Positions 56,583-64,000 of a stretch of 64,000 bases of DNA are shown piece by piece. Origin of the DNA: Venturia oleaginea (taxonomy: Eukaryota; Ascomycota; Dothideomycetes; Venturiales; Venturiaceae); contig JABMLP010000008.1 of NCBI GenBank assembly GCA_013176395.1, positions 1,054,001 through 1,118,000 on the forward strand, written 5' to 3'. Position numbers and translations under genes: made by a program. Numbering within the stretch: position 1 is the stretch's first letter; the number at the start of each line of letters is the position of its first letter. A model generated the notes under the pieces. The model did no database searches, was not told the DNA's origin, and was given only the letters and a program-made list of their open reading frames with translations.

Positions 56583-56963
56583 ATGCGTTTTCTACTCTAC
56601 CTCCCAACAATCGTCCTTACTGCCTTACAGCGAGTCACTGGATCTGCAATTGTAAACACTCGAGCTATAGAAGTTGTAGAGTTTAACAGTGCTCCAAATA
56701 AACAAATCTGCCGTATATGCTTTGCACCTGGCCCCGAAAATATTGTACGTACCATTCAACGTACTTAAACTATGCAACTTCCAGGCCAACAAAGTATTAT
56801 AGGTAATGGTGTGTAAGGGTGTTCAAAAGGAATGCACGTCCACTTGCTCCCCAGGCGATGTCATAGGTGGTGTTCAAAGGTGCTGCGTACGTTCTACCTC
56901 TATTCTACCTCTCTGAGCTTAGGGGTCGTATTAACATCTTCGTAGAACATCGCTGGTTGTTGA
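56583..56963 (+). CDS. Small cysteine-rich secreted protein 2 (candidate effector)
   Basis: Exons 56583-56744, 56803-56886 and 56946-56963 join in frame to 87 aa. Signal peptide MRFLLYLPTIVLTALQRVTG, then a short acidic spacer (AIEVVEFNSAPNKQ) and the Cys domain CRIC ... C-x6-C-x3-C-x11-CC-x4-C, ending RCCNIAGC. Eight Cys in a mature chain of about 67 residues suggest a disulphide-stabilised extracellular protein. The introns (GTACGT..ATTATAG and GTACGT..TTCGTAG) occupy the same places and phases as in the upstream paralogue. Both genes point the same way, about 500 bp apart, so they arose by tandem duplication. Function unknown; a role at the host interface or in defence is inference only. 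Confidence 0.68.
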
Positions 56964-57693
56964 TGATATCCCGAGACGATCCGATGGATGAATAATAGCG
57001 CCGGTGGATGTGATGGCCGAGGCGTCCCATCGCTTTGTACACCTTTCATTTGAATTTTCAAACGATGGCCTGGAAATGTCTTATAGGTTATGAATGAAAA
57101 GATTTGCTAAGTCGGAACTCAAAAATTAGACGCCCAGGGTGGTGTTCATGTATTCGTGACTTGTGCCTCAATGTAAATTGTGAAGGTTGTTCGCGTTCAA
57201 ATTGGGGTGCTCAATGTATTCAAAACTTGAATAATGTACTCAAAGTTCCTGCCAGCTCGGTTAACCGTGTTTTGACCAATCAGGACCTAGAATCAACTGC
57301 ATTGAGTGAGTGAAAAAATCAATATAGTCGCGAGTACTCCCCAACACTTTAAGATACATATGAGATTCTCAACGTATCCCGCGAACACGTCGCTGCATTG
57401 GCTGCGGCTAATTTTCTCAGCTGCATGAAGAATTGAATGTTGAATTCATGAATAGACCCCAGACACAACAAACGCCCTGCACTCCGTAGACTAGTACCGG
57501 CCTTTTCCCTAGGATTCATGATCAATGCAAAGGCGCCAATAGTGAAGAATATGTCACCCAATGCGAAGGGCAGCTGCGGCATATCCATACCATGATTCTT
57601 CACCAAAATGGCTGGGAATTGCCTGAGGGACTGAAGGGACCCGTGAATGCTCCCAACCGAGGTTTTCGTATCAATAAACAACACGACTACGCA
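56964..57693. other. Intergenic region downstream of the Cys-rich pair
   Basis: No clear gene. A 69-codon plus frame at 57104 contains several Cys (GWCSCIRDLCLNVNCEGC) but has no signal peptide and no exon structure. Confidence 0.35.
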
Positions 57694-58011
57694 TCATGGA
57701 CCACGGTATAGTATTTCAGAATGACACGAAACTGACCTTAAACCTCGGTTGTTGACATTAGCTAGAAAGTTGGTATTGTGCTTGTAAAAATGATGTGCCA
57801 ATGCGTGGGAATCGTGCGCCGAGGCTGAACTGCTATTGCTAAGTATATTAAGGAATAAACTAGGTACTTCTAGGTCTGACCTAAGAATAAGCTCGAAGTT
57901 AACAGGGCCACTGATATGAACACAGAATCTCAAGAACTGAAAAAGACAGACATACCTTCCATAGCCCTTTCTGACCGTGGGATGGTCTCTAGTCAAGGAA
58001 AAATCGAGCAT
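57694..58011 (-). CDS. Short hypothetical protein
   Basis: ATG at 58011 on the minus strand: MLDFSLTRDHPTVRKGYG, then either a 45-nt intron (57955-57911, GTATGT..TCAG) or read-through, since its length is a multiple of three. It continues GPVNFELILRSDLEVPSLFL and SHALAHHFYKHNTNFLANVN. Spliced length 90 aa, unspliced 105 aa. It looks protein-like, but no domain is recognised and it may be part of a larger decayed gene. Confidence 0.3.
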   Translation of the reverse strand: MLDFSLTRDHPTVRKGYGRYVCLFQFLRFCVHISGPVNFELILRSDLEVPSLFLNILSNSSSASAHDSHALAHHFYKHNTNFLANVNNRGLRSVSCHSEILYRGP

Positions 58012-58977
58012 GGATTTTCAAGAGCGATCCACAGCCTTCCAATCTCAAGCTCATTTCACAGCCCTCTTCTCGCGAAAATCTGTGGGATCAGAGACGAGCA
58101 TTATCATCGCTATCGGCGAAAACTTCACCGCAAATTGAGTCCGCCTGATGCTGCATTCGCGAGCTTCGAAAGCTCCGTTCTAGCGAGTAGCTCAAGAACG
58201 TATGGGATTGAGAGCCAATGCGGAAAAGAAGATGGGACATACCATGCATGATAGCTTCCTCTGTACTCTCATACCGAGTATTCTGTGGAAGAGATGTGTA
58301 AACATTTCATAAAAGCAAAGTATCGATCTCTCGGTAGTATAGTTCGGGCAGATCCAGTAAGGAGAGAAAATAAGCGGCTAAGTATGGCCAAGATCTTGCC
58401 GCAAGGAAACAGCTGACATGCTTGAAGTAATGATCTTAAGTTTAGAGGCAGAGAAAGGGGATAAATACCACTATCAAAAACGAGGGTTGAGCTTCAACAA
58501 CCGCCTCAACGACAGAAGACTATTCAGTACCGCCCTCCCTCTTCGTCTGAACGCCAGTTCTTAATAGCCTTGTTAGCGCTTTAATACAAGCCAGCGTCCG
58601 AGTTTCCGGACTTCGCTTAAGAATTATTATGTAAGTGTGATGATGGTGATGATGATCAAACTATCTCCGTACTTCCCTCTTATCATCCTCAAAATCCTTC
58701 CAGCGAAAACCTACAGAAATCCCTAAAGAAATTTAGAAAACCTACGAGGTCGTGACGACAAAAAAAGGACTATTTCACCAGCGCAACCCACGACGCTACC
58801 TCCCATAACTAGTTTTTGGCTTAGCCAATCTCCTACCGCCAATTTTAAGGAACGAAACCAGGATTTCCCACTATCTCGAGCGCCATCGACGAGATAAATT
58901 ATTGGAAGAGAACGGGGAGGGGAAGAAAGGGAAGGTATTACTTACCTCGTCGATATGAAGAGAGTAGATACTTTATA
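58012..58977. other. Non-coding stretch
   Basis: No gene seen; left flank of the next pogo element. Confidence 0.4.
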
Positions 58978-59901
58978 ACGTATTCCACCACCGAGCCGGC
59001 CAAACCACCGAGCCGGCCGCTTTTCCTTGGCACAGCCCTTATCCTCTTTAACACGTAATGTCTCAACAACGCAACGCGATAGCCGTTCAAGAAGAAGGTA
59101 GAATTGATCTCGCTCTTCAGGCTTATACCTCTGGCCAGTTTCAAAGCCTACGGCGCGCTGCTACAGCCTTTAACGTTAAACACCAAAGGCTCTCTAATCG
59201 GCTCCGCGGAATTACCTCTCCATCTCAAACTCGCCCAAACTCTCATAAGCTCACTACGATAGAAGAGCAAAAGATTATCCGATCTATCCTCGATCTCGAT
59301 CCGCGAGGATTCGCACCCCGGCTGTGTGAGGTGGCAAATATGGCGGATAAACAAACTACTGGGTATACGCGGTGGAGAGCCAGTAGGCAAAAACTGGGCT
59401 GAGAGATTCGCAACGCGCTCAGATGAGCTCAAAATAGCCTTCAATCGAGCAAAGGATAGGCAGAGGATACTACAGGAGGATCCAGAAGTAATTGGCGCGT
59501 GGTTCAAGCTAGTTGCAGATACTAAAGCCAAGTACGGCGTCCACGACGAGGATACGCACAACTTTGACGAGATTGGCTTCCAGATGGGCGTTATTGGATC
59601 AATGAAGGTCGTTACAGCCTCTGAAAGACGTACAAGGCCTGAACTCATCCAGCCGGGCGATCGCGAATGGGTTACGGTTATTCAGAGTATCTGCGCAGCT
59701 GGGTATGCGACCCCGCCACTTATTATCTATAAAGAACGCGTTCAAATCTCTGCGTGGTATGAGGAGGCGGATATACCACGGAATTGGAAGCTCTCAGTCT
59801 CTGTGAACGGCTGGACAAACAACGCGCTTGGTCTTGAATGGTTGAAGCATTTTGACGCGTATGCAAAGGCGCGACAGGTGGGGGGGGGGGGGGGGGGGGG
59901 G
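58978..59901 (+). mobile_element. Fot1/pogo-type transposon (copy B), 3'-truncated at a 22-G run
   Basis: The left end is ACGTATTCCACCACCGAGCC, preceded by TA, with the motif CACCGAGCCGGCC repeated, as in the MITE at 39458. The transposase starts MSQQRNAIAVQEEGRIDLAL at 59058. HTH regions are open to about 59340, then a small shift leads to the DDE domain (NWAERFATRSDELKIAFNRA, DTHNFDEIGFQMGVIG, NGWTNNALGLEWLKHFDAYA). Homology to copy A stops just after a run of 22 G at 59880-59901, where copy A has 7. The second and third catalytic Asp and the right end are missing. Confidence 0.83.
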
Positions 59902-62248
59902 TATAGGCGTTGCCGTTCAATCCACCCATTTTAGTAAGCCCAGCTGAAAATCGTCATTTTGATCTTGGTTGGCCGCAACCACGCAGGATTTTCCAACATA
60001 TCCAAGATTTTTCGTACACCTTAACCTTGGCTGCATTGACCGACTTTAAGCGTCAGAAGATTAATACATTTTGAAATCTATCCAATACATCCAAGAACTC
60101 GTACACGCCCTGAGTCACAGACCAAGATCCAGAGATAAAGTGTCCCGTGACCTATCCCCACCCCGTAACAAATGGTAAATAGCACAGTGAAGCCGATATG
60201 TCATCGTCACCTGCTTACCTTCCCACTTCGATGGCGTGGTTGAGGCCATCAAGCCCACCTTACAGAATTTAACGTTTCATGCCAGACTCAAACCGGGCTC
60301 TTTTCCGGTGGAGAAAACCACTGGCATTCAAGGGTCTTTATGGGCTTGGCTGTTGAGTACCACGCAAGTACGACCAGATCGTTTCAACGTTGCATGCACA
60401 TGTCGGTGGATATTGTAGGTACAGTCAAAACCAAGCTCGAGCGGAAGGCATGACAGATACCGAGCCCTTAAAACAGAGAAGTGGATAAAGAAAGATTTTC
60501 GAGGGCCAGTGGAGCTTTCCTTTCTATCATCAGATACCGAAGGTTAATCTTAGGCTGTCATTATTTCTACTGTGGTATTTTACATCATCTACCGTGGCTG
60601 TTATTCTCAATCTACCATAGTTTTTTTCTGAGAATAATAACCACGGTAGGAATAGTGACGGCCTACTCTTATTCTGTTGCTTCCAGGTTTTGTCATGCTC
60701 AGCAGCTGGAGCTCGGACCAAGGACGCGATATTCCGATGAAGCAAGGGGCAAATTTCCAAGTTCCTGCATTTTGAAATGGAGCTTCGGAGAATTGGACCG
60801 CAACGGCCGCAAGGGAATGCGGGATTTGGACAGATTCCAGCTGCGATTGTCTGCTTTCGGTGAGGAGTGTACGCGAGCCCAAAAGGGATATACCGAATTC
60901 GTAAGATTGCAGGGATGTCACTGATATGATAGACTTTGTGGAACCGAGTCGGAGATTTTTGTTGTCGAAATGATCGAAGTGGAAATGAATTACCCTTTGT
61001 CCTCGACGTCACGCCGCTGATGATGTTGACGCCGCATGTAAGCTCGACGCGATAATGGAAGATGCGTGCCGCTGCGCGTGCATCATGGTGATGAGTTTCA
61101 GGATTGTACCTTTGTTGGATCAAATCCCCTGTTGTGCTACGTCGAAGCTGGACTGAAATACAAGAGTGAAGATGGTCGGCTGAGAGTCTGTTCCAGGAAG
61201 CTGTGTGATGCACGACGTCGGGGAAGACGCGCCGTGTGAGATGTAGGAATAGTGTCAGATAGTGGGAGGTCTTGAATGTGGTCTGTTGACCAAACATTGT
61301 CTTGCGTGCCTTAGACGGACGGAATGAGAGTCAGCCGTGGGCTTGTGAAACGACAAGCCATGAGCACAGATGCGCTGCTGATTAGCTGGACATGACTAGA
61401 TAGCCGTGGTCATGGTTGATGGACATTTCAAAATCCAAATGGTACGGATGAGTCTGACGGGATAATGAATATGGATGGACGTCGGTGGTGGGGGTACTGG
61501 CCCTACTGGGGGAGATGTTCGGCGAGAGTGTATATTATTGGGCACCACGCTAACTAAATGGCGGCCCGTTGATCTTAGCTTGGCGGCTCCCGAGCGCGCA
61601 TCCCCACTGCTGGGATTTGTGCATTTTCACCGGTGGAGATATGACAGATCCAAAGGGTAGACAGCAATTCCATCGACCGTCACCCACCGCCTACTCTGGA
61701 TACTCCACCACGAGTACCTAGGCCATATACCCAGGCCACAGGACCAAGGGACCTGTCGCCCAAGCCCCTCTGTACTCGCTCCCACTCTGTGTCGCCATTC
61801 CCCACTGCCAGCGCCCTCGACACACAGAGCCCCGTCCCATCTCGAGCGCGCTGCAGCTTCCCATTCCCACATATAAGACAGCCCACCTGCACTCCGCCCT
61901 TGCCTGGCCGAGTTCCTCGATCCGAGTCCTTCCCATACCCTCAGCGCATACCAGAAAGACAAAGTGGGTTTGAAGCTGCAATCCAGCCGTCCCACTGTCT
62001 ACCACCATCCACCAGCGCCATAGTTATATTACTACTGTACATGTTTGGATCTGCACATTACTACTCGCCCGAACATCCACCACTGGTGAGTTGTATGCAA
62101 GTCACACAATCGTTGCCTATGCTGACGCCTTGCCTGTTCAGAGTACACCTGTATCCTTTCCTGAACACCACATACAAAACTCTCTGCTGTACACGTTCAC
62201 GAATACTCTGTACAGTTTCACGCCCAAAGCGACTGCGTACTTTCACCA
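59902..62248. other. Intergenic region upstream of the Puf3 gene
   Basis: No supported gene. The 255-codon minus frame at 60530-61297 and the plus frame at 60481-60924 overlap, have odd composition and no motifs. A 21-bp imperfect hairpin lies at 60589-60649. A 5' UTR intron of Puf3 is likely at 62086-62141 (GTGAGT..TTCAG), and a CT-rich leader precedes it. Confidence 0.45.
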
Positions 62249-64000
62249 TGGCTATAAACAATCCCAGCTATCCAAATGGCACAAAAGCAAGCGGCACAAA
62301 CCCGCTCGGCTACGGTCGTAACGTTGCTTTGAATGGAATGAGCTCCAATTGTATTGCCTCGAATGGCAACAATCCACTGGCCACGCCAAACGACAACGCT
62401 TTCCTTCAGAACGGTACGAACGGTACGAACGGTATGAACAGCATGAACGGCTTCACCATGGGGCATCCCAGTATGAACGACATATCCAACACTCTCATGC
62501 GAGCGTCAGATGCTACAAATGAAACGAGAGCACCGCCATGGCAACCTTGGACGAATACGAGACCTGCAACGCGCGACAGCTCCCAAACACGAGGTGAGAT
62601 GCCTCGCCTGGTATTCCAACCTCTGCTAACATGTGCAGACATCTCGTCCACAGGCGTCAGAAACAACGTGGAGTCCACAAAGGCTCTCAAGGTTCTCCTT
62701 GGACAATCGGACCCCTGGAATGACCCGACCGCAAGCTCGCAGCCACCTATAAGCAGCGTGAGAACTTCTCCAGTCCGCCGGGAGACTTTTCAAGATACAG
62801 GCAATGTCTCAAGCACCTCACAAAACGTCTTTGGCAGTCGTTCAGTATATCAGAGGTCAACAAATGGCACATCTGACCATCAAGGACAGCGATACTCGGA
62901 TGGCGCAATTTACGCATCTGGACATCAGACACGTCTCTCCGATGAGAACTTGCACGATGAGAATTTGCAAATTCGTGGCTACAATTACTTTCGCCCCTCT
63001 CCACCCGCAGTTCAATCTCCCCCTGATACGAACAATGGTAAAACCTCGTCTTTTGCTCCTTCAAGAAACGGCTCCCGAGATTTCAGCTTGCCGCCATCTC
63101 GTAATGGAAGTGACTATCAGAGCGCGGACAGGGGCAGATTCGGTCAGACGCCCGCTCATACCAGGCCTTCTGCCCGTGATTGGAAGTCTCCCTTTGAGCG
63201 CGAAGATTTCCAACCGAGCGATTTGACTAGCATGTTCGCCCAAACGAATATTCCAAACAGCGGAAAAGGATTGAGCCATGACAGATCTCATAGCAGTACT
63301 CATTCACCGCAAGAGCACGATATGGCGTCGAACAACGGCCTCGCACCTCTCCAGTCAAATGCACATAACTTTCAGAATTGTTTCCAGCAACAGCAGCAAT
63401 CAGATCTTCGTCCTAATCAACGTAGAGTATATCCGCCACTCTCGACTGAAAGCCTTCAAGATAGTTATATATCCGGTTCCCGCGCTGGACCTGCATATTT
63501 GGATCCGATGGCGGCGCTCCAGTTAACTTTGCAGCTCCAACAAGCGCAACAGCAACAGGTGCAAATGTTACAATTTCAGGCAGCTTCCGGTTATCGACCC
63601 CAATACGCCCCTCACCGGCCAACTAGGATGAATCCACAGCAGCCATACCAGTACCCGATGATGTCCTTGCAACCTGGAATTTTGCCACAGTTGGCGCCCA
63701 ACCACCCGTACGGTTCGACTGGGACCACGGGCGAAACTGTCTCATTCAGCCCAAAGTTGAGCGAGTACAGAGCCGCGGTCAAAGACAGCAGTGCGAGACG
63801 ATGGGAGCTCAAGGTGTGCAATTGTCCTTCTCTGACACCAACTAGCAACTAACTTGTAGCAGGACATCTCCACCCATGTGGTAGAATTCAGTGGCGACCA
63901 CAAAGGTTCGCTCTTCATCCAAAACCGAATCGAATCCGCCAACAGCGACGAGAAAGAACAACTCTTCTTTGAAATACTGCCGGAAGCTGTACATTTGATC
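62249..64000 (+). CDS. puf3: Puf3-type Pumilio RNA-binding protein, N-terminal part (cut by window edge)
   Basis: PUF-family post-transcriptional regulator; in yeast Puf3 binds mRNAs for mitochondrial proteins (family knowledge). The start ATG is chosen at 62249 (TCACCATGG context, MAINNPSYPNGTKASG); the frame is open further upstream, but that part lies in the CT-rich leader and 5' UTR intron. Exons 62249-62593, 62639-63813 and 63863 onward, introns 45 and 49 nt. The N-terminal half is Asn/Ser/Gln-rich and disordered, with GTNGTNGMNSMNG repeats and polyglutamine (FQQQQQS, QLQQAQQQQVQ). The PUM-HD begins at SARRWELKDISTHVVEFSGD and runs into the first repeat (HKGSLFIQNRIESANSDEKE). The other repeats are outside the window. 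Confidence 0.9.

Noticed and set aside
57104..57313. Cys-containing 69-codon frame that might be a third member of the Cys-rich family
   Set aside because: No signal peptide, no matching introns, Cys spacing differs.
60530..61297. 255-codon minus-strand open frame
   Set aside because: No motifs, odd composition, overlaps a plus-strand frame, no introns or family hints; likely chance.
61789..62248. Extension of the Puf3 frame 153 codons upstream
   Set aside because: Lies in a CT-rich leader with a likely 5' UTR intron; the ATG at 62249 has the better context.
1..64000. CRISPR arrays, rRNA genes and complete tRNA genes
   Set aside because: None seen; tRNA-like bits at 20812 and 28243 are retroelement primer-binding sites.

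Overview
The window looks like a filamentous ascomycete (Pezizomycotina) nuclear genome. The genes have short introns of 45-60 nt with GT..AG borders and CTAAC-type branch points, and the recognisable proteins are fungal types (GH6 cellobiohydrolase, CYP52-like P450, Puf3, Tad-like LINE, Fot1/pogo, chromovirus). The order cannot be fixed from sequence alone; Leotiomycetes is a guess.

Layout: 1-7.3 kb is an ordinary gene-rich block holding a GH6 cellulase (cut by the window edge), fen1/RAD27, a P450 and glutaryl-CoA dehydrogenase. From 7.9 to 11.6 kb the host genes are decayed: an unidentified minus-strand fragment, a TPR-type pseudogene and a frameshifted GNAT acetyltransferase. From 11.6 to 52.5 kb there is a transposon island: several Fot1/pogo-type DNA elements (11.6-13.4, 17.1-18.4, 18.7-20.6 kb, plus a deletion-derived MITE at 39.5 kb), two Mutator-like (MULE) copies (15.0-16.8 and 39.8-44.4 kb), a Ty1/copia retroelement (20.6-31.2 kb) split by a second copia (23.0-28.4 kb), a Ty3/gypsy chromovirus pol (45.7-48.5 kb) and a Tad-like LINE remnant (50.0-52.2 kb). 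Nesting is layered: pogo relics sit beside MULE ends, a 2.1-kb element with palindromic ends and an 8-bp target duplication sits inside MULE copy 2, and a hairpin-rich 256-bp MITE sits inside the LINE. A five-exon coiled-coil gene (37.7-38.7 kb) and a probable secreted or cytosolic hypothetical (33.2-33.8 kb) survive inside the island.

From 53 to 58 kb is an accessory stretch with a broken F-box-like gene and, most interestingly, a tandem pair of small cysteine-rich secreted-protein genes (55.6-57.0 kb) with matching intron positions, candidate effectors that I cannot assign to a known family. Another truncated pogo copy (59.0-59.9 kb) ends in a 22-G run. The right end returns to a conserved gene, the 5' two thirds of a Puf3-type Pumilio RNA-binding protein.

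Almost every transposon ORF is broken by stops or frameshifts, so none looks autonomous. The MULE at 15 kb, which keeps a long frame with one internal stop, and the pogo at 18.7 kb, which has one frameshift, are closest to intact. Other notable structures are five perfect TTAGGG units exactly at the truncated edge of a MULE, and a local inverted copy (47-bp arms, 64-bp core) inside the nested copia pol that looks like a template-switch mutation.
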